From positions 48,583,844-48,647,843 of the forward strand of contig JANCRA010000003.1 of assembly GCA_024362935.1 (NCBI GenBank): a DNA stretch of 64,000 bases. The letters are read 5' to 3'. Both the position numbers and the translations under genes were made by a program. Each line of letters begins with the position of its first letter. The first letter of the stretch is position 1. Below, in pieces: positions 45,601 to 56,653 of this stretch. The DNA comes from Setophaga petechia. Lineage: Eukaryota; Chordata; Aves; Passeriformes; Parulidae. The notes beneath the pieces were generated by a model. The model ran no database searches and was not told where the DNA came from. It worked only from the letters and a program-made list of their open reading frames with translations.

Positions 45601-48217
45601 GCTCTGAGTGTTGCTCCAGGGTTGCTCCAGCTTGGTGTTGGCTTTTCATTTCCCCTTTTGTTTCTGGAGGGGTTTTCACTACATGCTGGTTCTGGTGAGG
45701 TCTATCCTTCTGCCACACTCCTGGTGTGTTTTCCTTTCCTCTTCTCCCTCCTGGCTCTGTGCTCCTGCCTAGCTCTTTCGGGGTTTCCCCCCACCCTGTT
45801 TTTTTCCCCTGTTCCACTAATTTCACTTTCCACTTCTGTTGCCTTTCCAAGCCAGCTCTCAGCCTCTCCACCACCTTTTACTCCCATCTCCATTATTGTC
45901 ATTAACACCTCAAAGGGCTCAAGCACCACTTCTCTCTCCAGTCCTGCACTCTCTTCACCCTCCCAACCATGGCTTTGTCCAGAAATTCCCTCTCCAGGCA
46001 TCAGCACTGCATTTCCAAAGCAGCCTCCTTGGAAAGGAAAAAATGTTAGGGCCAAAGGCACCAGGGAGGATTTTGCTAGCAATTTGGGCTTTGCCTTGCT
46101 GGGCTCTGGTGCAGGGAGATGTGTAATCAGATGAGGGGGTTTAATTGCTTGAGCTGTGGCTGCTCCTGCTGCTCCTTTGCCCTTGCAAGGAGGAAAGATT
46201 AGTCCAGATGACTGACAACTCCAACAGGGTTCATTGTGTTTTTTTTTTTTCCAGCGCTGACCGTACGATTCATCACCAGGAGATTCATTGGAGACTATGA
46301 CCCAACCCTAGGTAGGAAAACTCCTTTTCCTTGGGGCTGTCACCATGGCAGAGCCAACTCTGGCCCCAAATTCACCATATTCCCTCTTCTTCCTCCTCAA
46401 CCAGCCAGGCAGCTCACAGACATCCTGACACCTCCCTGGGTCCTGCATGCCTTTTTCCCTTTCTGGTCTTATTTAGGCAAAACCTATTGGGATGAGCCTT
46501 TGGATTGCACAGGGAAGTGCTGCAGGCTCAGTCATGGGGTTGTGGAATCCTGCAGCATCATAAGATCACAGAATCATTTAGGTTGGCAAAGACCTCTGAG
46601 AGTCCAACCATCAAACCAGCAGTTCCTGCTCAGTTCCTTGAATTCCTTCCCAATCTGCTGGGAGGTGGATTTTAAAGGACAGGAGGTATCTAATCCTCTG
46701 GAGCCTGTGCTCTCCTGAATTCTAGGATTTTGGGGTGTTTTTTTCTTGCATTTGGGTTGTTTTTTGAGCACTGAAGCCATGTCCCTGCTGGAATGTCCCA
46801 CAAATATCCCCTCCTCCCTCTCTCCTATGGAGCCCCTCTCCCTCTCTTGTTGCTCCCACACTTTGGTCACTGCTGCCCTCTCAGCCACCCACCCAGGTGA
46901 CTGAAGCCACCTGGGCTGTGGCTGCTCCCTGGGGGTTCTCTCACACACCTTCCCTGTGTGTCCTGCCCAGAAATGATCTACAGGCACGTGGCTGTCATCG
47001 ATGGGGAGATGGTGCACTTCGAGATCCTTGACACAGCCGGACAGGTGAGCTCAGCTGGGAAAACAACACGGAGCAGAGCAGCCTACCAGGGAAGGCAGCC
47101 CCTGCTCTTCCACTGGGCTAATTCCTGCTGTCTGGAACATCATGGTGGTCACCTCAGGAAAAGGGTGTTTTGGTGAATTTATGTCTAACCTCAGTTATAT
47201 TATAGTGTAATATATTATTAATATATTACAGTGTCATATATTCCTCCATTCCCATTCCCTTCAGGTAACTATTCCCCCATTCCCATGCGGGGCATAACTG
47301 TGCTTCCTCTGCCAGTGGAGCATCCTGGCAGCTCAAGGGAGCACAGATTACCCCAGTATCCATGCCAGGACGGGGCTGATGGCTGTCCCCACCTGCCACA
47401 CTGCCTAAGCCACCCCATCCCTGCCCTGGGCTGCTGGTGCTGCTGTCCCTTTTCCCTCCTTCAGCTCCAGAGGTGTTTCCTGGTGCTGCTTTTGTCTATC
47501 CAAGGGGTTTCCCTTCGAGGGAATTATATTCCATTTCTCTTCATACAACCACATTCTCCTGTGGGCAGGGGGAATGAGCCCCATCAAAGGTCTGGGCCGG
47601 GAAAGCAATTTGGGGCTGCTCCTTCTCAGCCTCCATGGGGACGGCGCCCCCGGGAGGTTCGCCGGGGTTGCATCCAGCAGCGCCGGCATTCCAGCGGTGC
47701 TGACGGGAGCCTGTGCGTGCCCCGGCAGGAGGAGGACTCCCTGCAGATCGAGGAGAAGATCAAGTGGGGCGATGGCTTTGCCGTGGTGTACTCGGTGACC
47801 GACCGCTGCAGCTTCGACGAGGTGATGCGGCTCTGCTTCCTCATCAACCACCTGCACGCCAGCCCCAAGCGCAGCGGCGGCGGCGCCGAGCAGCCCCCCG
47901 TGGTCATCGTGGGCAACAAGAAGGACCTGCAGTTCGACAGGATGGTGTCCACCGAGGACGGGGAGAACCTCTCCAAAGCCCTCAAGATTCCTTTCTACGA
48001 GATCTCCACGCGGGACAGCTACGAGGAGCCGGTGGCGGTGTTCAGCAGCCTCTACCAGGAGCTGCTCAGGCAGGGCCACTTCTCCCCGGGCTCCTTCAAG
48101 AGGAGGACAGTGTCCAAGCTCATGGAGAAGATTCCCAAAATGCAGGCCAGCTCCAGCCTGAACTCCGCGGGCAGGAGCCTCAGCTTTAACTCCTTCAGGG
48201 ACTACATTCCCGAGTGA
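42518..48217 (+). CDS. Ras-like small GTPase, RERG/RASL type (complete, 4 exons)
   Basis: Exons 42518-42614, 46255-46311, 46971-47044 and 47729-48217 join to 717 nt, 238 residues, with GT-AG introns and matching phases. G-box motifs: P-loop GQSAVGKT (25-32), switch I YDPTLEMIYRH (47-57), DTAGQ (72-76), NKKD (139-142), EIST in place of SAK (167-170). Switch I and the following KWGDGF..VYSVTDRCSF resemble RERG (TRRFIGDYDPTLE versus TKRFIWEYDPTLE) more than classical Ras. The C-terminus is basic, then Ser-rich, and ends RDYIPE, so there is no CAAX prenylation signal, as in RERG-type proteins. Residues at the Ras G12 and G13 positions are Ser27 and Ala28, so nucleotide turnover may differ. RERG itself inhibits growth, but function here is unknown. 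The exact orthologue name is uncertain, so no symbol is given. Confidence 0.92.
42615..46254. other. Ras-like GTPase intron 1 (about 3.6 kb)
   Basis: Begins with iterated CTCTGGCATCCC words (42665-42755) and has a TTCC microsatellite at 43193-43211. No gene was recognised. Confidence 0.6.
43193..43211. repeat. (CTTC)n microsatellite
   Basis: Four to five uninterrupted CTTC units. Confidence 0.9.
46255..46311 (+). CDS. Ras-like GTPase coding exon 2
   Basis: A long T tract and CCAG form the acceptor; donor GTAGGA. It encodes ALTVRFITRRFIGDYDPTL (switch I). Confidence 0.94.
46556..46615 (-). repeat. Short CR1-like 3' fragment
   Basis: The plus strand reads AGATCACAGAATCATTTAGG, TTGGCAAAGACCTCTGAGAG and TCCAACC in GTPase intron 2. 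Confidence 0.75.
46971..47044 (+). CDS. Ras-like GTPase coding exon 3
   Basis: Acceptor CTGCCCAG and donor GTGAGC. It encodes EMIYRHVAVIDGEMVHFEIL and DTAGQ (G3). Confidence 0.95.
47045..47728. other. Ras-like GTPase intron 3
   Basis: Holds an AT-rich perfect inverted repeat and copy A of a segment duplicated beyond the gene's poly(A) signal. Confidence 0.6.
47462..47631 (+). repeat. Duplicated segment, copy A
   Basis: Shares with 49257-49423 the ordered blocks AGAGGTGTTTCCTGG, TATTCCATTTCTCT, CCACATTCTCCT, ATGAGCCCCATCAAAG and AAAGCAATTTGGGGCTGCTC. Clearly one ancestral sequence, family unknown. Confidence 0.85.
47729..48217 (+). CDS. Ras-like GTPase coding exon 4 (C-terminal)
   Basis: Acceptor CCCCGGCAG. 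It encodes residues 77-238, including IKWGDGFAVVYSVTDRCSFD, VVIVGNKKDL and the non-prenylated tail. Stop TGA at 48215-48217. The frame is also open upstream into the intron, but the acceptor and homology fix the exon start. Confidence 0.95.
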   Translation, partial: EEDSLQIEEKIKWGDGFAVVYSVTDRCSFDEVMRLCFLINHLHASPKRSGGGAEQPPVVIVGNKKDLQFDRMVSTEDGENLSKALKIPFYEISTRDSYEEPVAVFSSLYQELLRQGHFSPGSFKRRTVSKLMEKIPKMQASSSLNSAGRSLSFNSFRDYIPE

Positions 48218-48993
48218 GCGCCCGGCTCACGTCCGGGATGGGGGCGGCTGCTGGGGCTGTGCCGTCTCTCTGGAGGGGAAGGGCAGGACTGCAGAGGGTG
48301 GCACTGGGCTACAAAAGCCCCTGGGTTCTTCTTACAGGGGGCTTTGTGCCAGCAGGGAAGGTTTTCCTCATCCATCTGATCCCTTTTTTTCCCTCCTCCC
48401 CCTCTGGCATAGCTGAGGTGACTCAGTGGTGTTGGGACAGCCCTTGGAGGGAAGCTCAGCCGTGTTTTGGTGGGGCTCAGACCCAGCGCAGGCACGTCTG
48501 GGGGGGCTTTCCCCCTCCCCTGAACTGGCTGGGTGTATCTGCACCCCAAATCCAGCACCCACCATGCTGGGTGACCCCGAGGGCTGTGCTGGCTCCTGGG
48601 CTGGCATCAGCCATTCCCTGGGGATGGAACCTGCTTCCTCAGCGTGGCTGGTGAGTAAAACCCCTGGATCCTCCAACCCTTCCAGCCCATCCAGGCTGTG
48701 CTCAGTAGCACAGAGCTGATTCCAGAAGCCGCTTGCAGGTCCCCCTCTGTCTCCTCATCAGCTGCCCTGTTCCCAGAGGGAAAACCAGCGTGGCCTGAGG
48801 AGTTGTTGTTTTGCACAGGGATGGGGCAGGAAAGCTGTGGGAAGGAGCCGGACTTGTGGCCCATGTTCCTTCCCTCCCTCTGGGTGTTGGGGCTGTGTGG
48901 CTGCTCGGGGTGGCTGTGCTGGGACCCTGTGGTGTGACTCCCCTGTCCCCTCTGTTGTGACTGACCCCATTGTCTGCTGCCGTGTCCTGTGAC

Positions 48994-48999
48994 AATAAA
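48994..48999 (+). terminator. Ras-like GTPase poly(A) signal AATAAA
   Basis: Canonical hexamer about 780 nt after the stop codon, followed by GT-rich sequence (CACCTGTGG). Confidence 0.75.
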
Positions 49000-49256
49000 A
49001 TCCGAGTTCCCAACCACCTGTGGCACTCCCAGGATAGGTTATTTCAGAGAGCTTTAGGAAAGGAGTGCATGGTGTGGGATCATCCTTAAATTAGGGCTGG
49101 GCATCCCTCTGGTCCTCTCCCTGAGCTCTGGCACCATATGCCCTCCTGGTCTCTCCACCCCTAAAAGGATTCCCTGGAGGGTCACAGCCTGGGAAGCCAC
49201 TCATTCCACCTCCCCAGCCTGCTCCAGAACCCTCTCAGGCACCCTTTGCCCTCCTA

Positions 49257-49423
49257 CAGCTCCCAGAGGTGTTTCCTGGAGCTGCTTGTGTCTACCCAGG
49301 GGGTTTCAAGGATTAATTCTATTCCATTTCTCTCCGTACACCCACATTCTCCTTTTGGGGGGAAAATGAGCCCCATCAAAGAGCTGGGCTGGGAAAGCAA
49401 TTTGGGGCTGCTCCTTCTCAGCA
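49257..49423 (+). repeat. Duplicated segment, copy B
   Basis: Same orientation as copy A, about 1.8 kb away, just outside the 3' end of the GTPase gene. The ends coincide (CAGCTC... to ...CTTCTCAGC). Confidence 0.85.
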
Positions 49424-52400
49424 CCTTGATTAAAATCCCAATTTTGTTGAATTAAATTGAATTTAGTGAATTAAAATTCGCTCAGGGCTCTGTGTATGGG
49501 CAGAGCCCAAACGGGGCTAAAAGCCTCAGAGGGTGGACAAGGTCAGGGGAGGGAGGTGTTGTTTATTTATTTTTAGGGGGTTTATGGCATTCCCAAGGGA
49601 GTTGAACACTGGGAGCTGGGTTGGGAGTTTGTTTTCCAGCAGCTGGGTTGGGTGTTGCTGCCCTGGCTGGAGAAGAGCCACTTTGGGAAGTGCTGGGATG
49701 GGCAGAGAAGAGCTCAGGAGGGATTAAACTCCACTGGGACGCTGAACACACACTTGAGCCTGACAAATGAAGGATTTGGGTGCTCTCATTCCACGTTGCT
49801 CAGTTCCCAAATATCCCCAAGGCTGGTCCAAGGGGGATGGATTTAGCTGCTGGCTGGAGCTGGGCACGGCGGAATCCCGCAATATTCAGCAGGAATTATT
49901 GCAAGTGATGGATGAGACAGGAGCAGCTGATGAGCAGGAAGCCAGGCCAGCCCTGGAACAGCATCCCCAGAGCTCCTGGCAGTGGAGGGGATCGCTGTCC
50001 TGGAGTAACCCCAGCCCATTTTTACATCCCAAGGAATCCAGAAGGCTCCATGTGGTCGCTGCCACGGCCCCTCACCAGGGCTCCTGGCTCTGCCTGCTAT
50101 AATTAGCACCAAACCTCGTTAGGAGAGGCAGGGGCAGCTCTTCAGGACTGGTAATTGCTAATCACTGGAAGCCTCTAATGGCTCTCCAGGGGCAGTTTCC
50201 TCTCCCTTATAAAGGAAGGTCTTGAGGATGCAGCATTCATTGGGGTGGGGAGAGGTTTATGTGGGGGGGATTCTGGGGGGCATAAATCCTAAATTCCTAT
50301 GGTGAGAGGTCTGCAGGGACTGGGCAGGGGAGAAGGAGGAGGTGGAAGAACAAAAACAAGAAGAAAAAGAAGATGATGAGTAAGAAGGTGAAGGTCTAAG
50401 CCTTACTTGGAGCAGAGCCTGGAGTTTCAGAGCCCTGGGCAGGTGAGTCCAAGCCAGGTGCCTGGGAAAAAGGAGGTGCCCAGACCCTCCTTGGAGCCCC
50501 TTGGAGGCACCTGTGGGGATGTGGGACCTGCACCCTCCTCTCTGCCCAGCAGGGCAGTGCCCCTCAGGGGGGTTGGGAATGGAAGCTGGGAGTGAGGCTT
50601 TGGTTGGCTTTGGAGCCCTCCCCAAAAACCACAACTGTCCTTGGAGAGCACCAGGCCTGGGGGATGCTGCTGAGAACTCCCCCAGGGAACAGGGATGGAT
50701 GGAGCTGGGGTATCCCATGCTGATCCCCTGGGTGCATGTTCCTGTGTGTGGCTGGAAGTGCCACCTCTCTGGGGACAGGTGAGTGTCCTGAGGGCTGTCC
50801 TGCACCTTTCCAGCCTGCGGTGGCTCAGCTCCACAGAGAGAAGCTGAAGAATTTTGGTCTCATCATTATCCAAACAGCATCTCCAGGGCTGGGATTGAAT
50901 TTGGCAGCAGGCAGGCTGCAAATCTGCTCACCAGATTTCTGGGAAGCTCGGGAGAGGCAGATGAAGCAGAAAGGTCCTTTCCAAGAGCTCCCTCGCTGTG
51001 CTCACCTCCAGCAGCTCCCTGGCACGCCAGGCCCCCCTTTGTCCCTTCTGCCAAGGGGTTTCCTGGAAAACCAAAATCCTGGGCTGAGGTTGTGGGGTGC
51101 AACTGCTCTCTCTTCACAGCCTCAGCTTTTATCATCAGTTGTGCCTTGTTTTAATTTAAAAAAATAGAGGTTTGGGGCTCTTTGAAGGCTTCCCTTGCAG
51201 GAGCAGCACACGGGTCTGGCCTCACCACAGCTCTGCTCCTGGGAGTGGTGGGTTCAGTGGAATTGCCACCAGCCCTTTCCAAGCAGGTGCTGCCTTTGGA
51301 GATCCCAAACCAGCAGCCTCACCCTCCTCTGAGGATTTGAGCTCAGAGCAGGAGCACTGAGGCTGGCTGGGTGCTTCAGTTCCCTGGATTTAAGGTACCT
51401 GGGCTGGGTTTGGAGGTGCAGGGGGGTGAGGGCCCCATGAAGGGCATTTTCCTCAGCACAGGGGGCTCCTCTCTACCCAGATTAGAAATTTTACAGAATA
51501 CTGTGCATTAGGAACTTGGGTTTGGTGTCCCCAAAATACCAGGCTTTGCCTGAAGGGACCAGGGGGGCAAAGGGCACACAAGGGCTGTTTCCATCCCAAA
51601 ACTGGCACCTGGAGTTGGTGACTTTCCAGCTGGAAAATTATCCATCCGTGGATTATCTCAGGTGCTCCAGGCTGTTCCCCAGCCCAAAATCTGCTGCTTG
51701 GCATGAGACCCTCCTGAAAGCCTGGATGGGCTGTGGAAGGACTCAAGGAGCTCCCAAATCCAGGCATTGCTGGTTCAGGGCACACAGTTGGGATGGGAAG
51801 GGACAATGGTTGCTTCCAAGGGCTGATGCTGTTTATAAGGCCACGTTGTCAGTGCAAGTCCTGCTGCTCCTTTTTTCCTTTATAAACAGCTGTGGAGTTC
51901 ATGGAAATCTGGGATTGCTTTCCAGGAGGAAATCTGGGCTGAGGTTTTGGGAATTTAGGAACCAAATCACTCTTTTTGCTTTTTTTTTCCTTTTAAAGTG
52001 AGCTCCGCTCTAATAAGGAGCCCAAAGCTCTCCAAGAGATTCCAGCACAGCCAAAGGCTTTTGCTGGCCCTGAAAGGCAAGGCTGGGAACTGCAAGTGGA
52101 AGGAAAACCCAAGGAGAACACCCACCATGGCACATCAGCTGTTTTATTCCAGGATGGATTCTGAAGGTATCTTTTCCCTTTGGATAAACTCTGGGAGAGC
52201 AGGAAGGTGGGAAATCCATACCCATCCATGCTGCCAGCTTCAGGGAATCCACTCTGGCTCATCACTATGTCTCCCAGCTCAGAGATATCATGGATAAATG
52301 GATAAAACTGAGAGTTTGGTGTAGGCTTTTGAGGGACTGTGGGATCTATTCAACATGGAGAGTTTTGGGGTGAGGCTGCTCCCCACTGGGAGAAATGGAG

Positions 52401-52944
52401 GAGAAATGCCAAGTCCTGGAGGCTGCTCCCACCAGTTTTCATTTGCTCTTGGCCAACCCACACACTTTTCCTGTATTTTTTTTTTAAATAATAATATTTA
52501 AGAAATCCCAAACCAGAAACCTCAGGAGGGTCTGGCTGGGAAGCTGAGGCTATAATTGCTGGTGCTTAAAGGCTGTAGGAAAATATTGAAGGAAAGGGCT
52601 GTGCCTTCCCAAGTGCAACCCCAGAAAAGAGGAAAATCCCTGTGGCTCTCTGTGCTCTCTCTTTTTCCAGCCAGCCCAAAAGGTGATGACAGAACTCTGG
52701 AAACGAGTGTGACCCACAGGGTATGCAGTGATGGAAGTCTCTCTTAGGGGACAGTGATCCTAAATCCCAGTGGGAATAACCCTTAGTCCCTGTTTTCTGG
52801 GTGTTCCACCAAAAAGCTCAGGTTCTCAAACCCTGGTTATGGATGCTGGTGAGTTAAATGTGTTCCCAGTCTCCCACTCCATCCCTTCCCTGGGAATTGT
52901 CCACCCATTGTCCACATCCCACAAACCTGGAGCCTTGGCAAATC

Positions 52945-53055
52945 CCTCAATCCTGGAATGGTTTGGGTTGGAAGGAGCCTTAAAGCTCATCCAGTTCCAA
53001 CTCCCTGCCATGGGAAGGGAGACCTGCCACCACATCAAGGTCCCTCAGCAACCTT
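52945..53055 (-). repeat. CR1-like LINE relic
   Basis: The plus strand reads TCCTGGAATGGTTTGGGTTG, GAAGGAGCCTTAAAGCTCAT and CCAGTTCCAACTCCCTGCCA, an antisense CR1 3' region. Confidence 0.75.
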
Positions 53056-55109
53056 GGAGCCTGGAAAGACCCATTGGATATAAAAAAGCAAACGTCAAGG
53101 TCTTTTCAACCCTGAAAAGTCATGAAGAGGGAAAAGATGCTCCATTCTGCATAGGAGGAGATGTAAAAATGTTTTTAAAAAACCCCTCTGGAAGCAGAGG
53201 GTCAGGACACCCTCGTGGAATCCAGGGAGCCACCCCGAAATATTTTTTTTTTCCTGTGGCCAGTGAAGGCTAAGTGGTTTTTGTTGGCAGTGGGAGGGAG
53301 ATGAAGGGAGGTTTCAGTCTGCTCGTGGGAGCCAGTTCATGCTGAGATTTGTGATGGGCAGGAAAACTCAGAGATCCATTCCTCCTCCCAAAACCCAGGA
53401 GTTCTGGGAGGGAGAGAGCGGGCTCGGCCCAAACCCCCAGGCCACGTGCAGAGTTGAGGGGCCCAAACTTGGCCAAATACTGAGTTGCTACAAGCTCCAG
53501 CAGGATTTTTCTCTGGGATTTGAGCTGCTTTTTAAGAAAAAAGGTTTTTCAAACCACCTCCATTTCCTGCTGTCCCTCCTAGACACGGCCCCCTGTCCCT
53601 GCTTATCCCACTGCACCCGCGCCATCCCGGGTTTCCCTAATCCCACCTTGAGGGCCCCTCTGCCATTCCATGGATGTGATTTAATCTTGTGCCATGTGAC
53701 AGAGCTTTGCCTTTAGCTGCTGCAGCCAAACAACCTCATCAGCTGCCCCCCTCCCAGCCCATTTCATGGTGGGAAACAGGGAATTGCCAATCCTTGGGCA
53801 GCTTTTGGGTGCTCCTTCCACGTCCCTTTCCCTCCCTTGGACAGAGCATTGAACCTTCCTGGTGTACCAGGATCCCAGACCATCCCAAAGATCCCTTTTT
53901 TCCCCTCCTTTGCCCTGTTTCTGCAGGTTTTGCAGCCAAACTGAGCTCTCCCTGAGGCACATGGATCTGTAAAGCCTCACAAGTAATTCCATTGGCTCCA
54001 GTGATGCTGTGGGTGAGCAGCTCTGAGTGACCACGGGGTTTTTTCACTTCTCTTGCTCCCCCTTTCCAGGTCATGGGGAGTGTTGGGCCCCTCAAGTGCC
54101 TCTAACACCCCTGATGGAAGGAACACTCCTCATTCCTTTTATTTTCCAATTTTTCTCTTTATTTTACATAGCTTTGGGGTCCCATGAGTCCATCACCTAC
54201 AGCTTTGCCATAACCTCTCCTGACTCCATTCCCAGGGGATGCCCAGCCCATGTCAGATGAACCTCATGGTCTTCAGGCTCAAATCTGAGCTTTTTTCATC
54301 CTTTCTCCTTATCCTGGATCCACTTCCTCACCTGCCCTGGAGTTCCTTCTTGTCCTGATTCAATCCACCATTTTGCCCTCCATCCAACACTGAATGTTGT
54401 CCCACCTGCAATAAAAAATTAATCCTGGAGAGGAAAGCCCCCATCCAAGGGCTTATTTGGGCCACAGATGAGAATTTTCCTGGTGGATTTGGCAGTCCTG
54501 GGACTCTCCTGAAGTCTGGGGTGAGCAGGGCTTTGGCCTTGGGATTGCTGGGGTTTTGCCTGGATGCAGGATGAGGAAACACTTTTAAATCCCAATTTTT
54601 TTTTTATATCTTGGCAGCCAACAGGTTGTAATATCACTTGGGAAATCCCCGTATTCCCTGATCACCTGTAGAAATGGTGAGATGACTGTGAATGGGGACT
54701 GGAGCATGGAAAAGTTGATGGATATCTCAGATTTCCAGAGTTTTTGTACCAGTGGGGATTTCAAGTGTCCTGGGAAGTGACTTCCCTGTGGTTTTGGATG
54801 CAGGCAGCACCCTCAGCTGCAGCTCTGGAGTTAATCTAAGGGAAGGTCCAGTGGCTCATGTGAACTAGGAACAGGGATAAAATCCCCCAAAATTGGATAA
54901 TAACAGCAACAAAAGCCAAAGCAGGAGAACGAGGAGGCTCAACACTCCCAGGGGGATTCACATGTGCGTTCCCAGCTGTGGAGTAGACTCAACCAGAGCC
55001 ACCTCAGCAAGCTGGCAAAAAATCTCCCCTCCTTTAAAAATATTCTTCTTTAGATAAAAGCCTTGAAAAGGGAATATTTTAATGTCCTGCCCCTGCTGGG
55101 GATGCAGCC

Positions 55110-55357
55110 ACCTGTGGCTACGTGCGGGCTGCGGGGGAGCAGGCGGGAGGGCCAGAGGGAGGGAGGGAGCTTGGCTTAAGTAACGCTCCTGGGTTAGTCT
55201 GGATCAAGTTCCTTCAGCTCCACAGATCTGAGACACGGCCAGGAGAGAAAACTGCCCTGGGAAAGAGGAGGAAAACCTGCTGCTGGTGGGAAAAGCGCTG
55301 GGAAAAACATCGAGGACACTTCGGGGGCTGTGACAGCATCTCCGAACCTGCCTTTAG
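55110..55357 (+). other. Candidate 5' UTR exon of the GH31-like gene
   Basis: GC-rich, purine-rich sequence ends in CCTTTAG followed by GTAAGG, a good donor. The coding exon downstream has an acceptor 42 nt before its ATG, so at least one upstream non-coding exon should exist. This is the best candidate seen. Confidence 0.3.
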
Positions 55358-56062
55358 GTAAGGGGGTGACGGGGCGTGTAGGGGTGGCTGTGCCGGGGAG
55401 GTGGCACCATTCCCAGCCTGCCATTGGACAGTGGGATGGGGCCTGGGATGCAGGGACAGGCCAGTGCCACACCATGAAGCTGTCCCCACAGTGACCCCGC
55501 ACCTGGAGGGACAGCAGCGCCCGTTCCCCTGGGCTCACCCAGGCCCCACACCCTGCCCACAGGCGGTTTTGCTCTGTGCATCATCCAAACGCTTTTCCAG
55601 GGAAGAGAGAGAGGAGATGGAAGGAGGATGGTGCATCCCCTCCTTTCTCGACCCACCCTGGGATGTTTTCCTGCACCCCTGGGTATTTGCTGCTGCTTCC
55701 AAACCGAGTAGGGAAGCGATGCCAAACCCCACGGAGCAGCCGAGGCTGGAGCGCGGCCCCGATTCCCATTGTCTGTGGCCCCATCTCCTCCCGGGCTCTG
55801 GGCCACGTGTGACACCTCCTCCTCCTCCTCCTCGGTGTCACTGGGTGCTGCTGGCTGTGCCAAGGGGCTGAGCCCCTGGCTTTGGGGGCTGAGCCACCGT
55901 CACAGAGCCCAGCAGTGGGATTTGCTCTGGAGGAGGCTGTGGAAGGGACTCCCCTTACCTCGGGAACAGTGCAGACAGAACCGAGAGGCAGCTTTCCCTC
56001 TTTTAAACTATTTTTAAAATTTCATTATATATACATTACATTCATTAATTTTTTGTGCATGC

Positions 56063-56131
56063 TTTTGGAGCTATCCCAGAGGATCTTTTGGAGCCATCCC
56101 AGAAGCTCTTGTGGAGCTATCACAGAGGGTT
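56063..56131 (+). repeat. Three-copy 23-bp tandem repeat
   Basis: TTTTGGAGCTATCCCAGAGG and variants start at 56063, 56086 and 56109, an exact 23-bp period, just upstream of the splice acceptor at 56151-56152. Confidence 0.9.
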
Positions 56132-56194
56132 TTCTTTCCTGTGCCGCTGCAGGAGGGGAGAGCAGCGGAGCCGCCGCATCCCTGCGATCTCACC

Positions 56195-56653
56195 ATGCCC
56201 CTCTCCCGCCACACCGGCCAAATCCCGGAGTCCACCTGGACCCTGAGCTTCAGGGAGATGACGGAGCCCTGGAAAGGCGCCGTGGGCTGCCTCGGCGTGG
56301 CCGTCTTCTTCGCCATGACCATCGGCATCATCTCGTGGCAGGCTCTGGAGCAGCCGCCGGAGGAGTGGGTGCTGCGGGGCCGGGACGCGGGGATGCTGTG
56401 GGAGCGCGGCCGCGGGGCGCTGCTGCTGCGGGCGCTGCCGGCCGGCCGGCCCGTGCTGGCCATCGCCGTGGGCAGCGTGCCGGCCACCGAGCCCCCGCCG
56501 CCCCGCGACCGCTGCTGGCACGACGGCCGCCAGTTCTGCTACTCCTGGGAGGAGGACGCCGAGCTCCGACTGTCCCTGGAGCCGCCGGCAGCCCCTGGAA
56601 CAGAGTGCTACAGTGTCCGCTGGACCCCGCTGCGCCCCGACGTGACCCTGAAG
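56195..56653 (+). CDS. GH31-like coding exon 1 (membrane anchor)
   Basis: ATG at 56195 in strong context (CACCATGC). An upstream in-frame ATG at 56111 precedes the acceptor at 56151-56152 and is probably intronic. The exon encodes 153 residues including TM 28-48 and a Cys-bearing N-terminal beta domain, then donor GTAACG. Very GC-rich. Confidence 0.9.

Larger units (their letters stand above)
49000..55100. other. Intergenic interval GTPase to GH31-like gene
   Basis: No recognisable exon or RNA gene. It contains duplicate copy B and an antisense CR1 relic at about 52945-53055. Open frames lack splice context and conserved motifs. Confidence 0.55.

Noticed and set aside
47231..48217. Single-exon 328-codon reading of the GTPase last exon
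   Set aside because: The frame is open upstream by chance. The acceptor at 47726-47728 and phase match to exon 3 define the true exon, and the upstream part is intron plus repeat copy A.
56111..56194. Upstream in-frame ATG as the GH31-like start
   Set aside because: It precedes a good acceptor (GCCGCTGCAG at 56143-56152) and lies in the 23-bp repeat, so it is most likely intronic. The ATG at 56195 has a strong CACCATG context.
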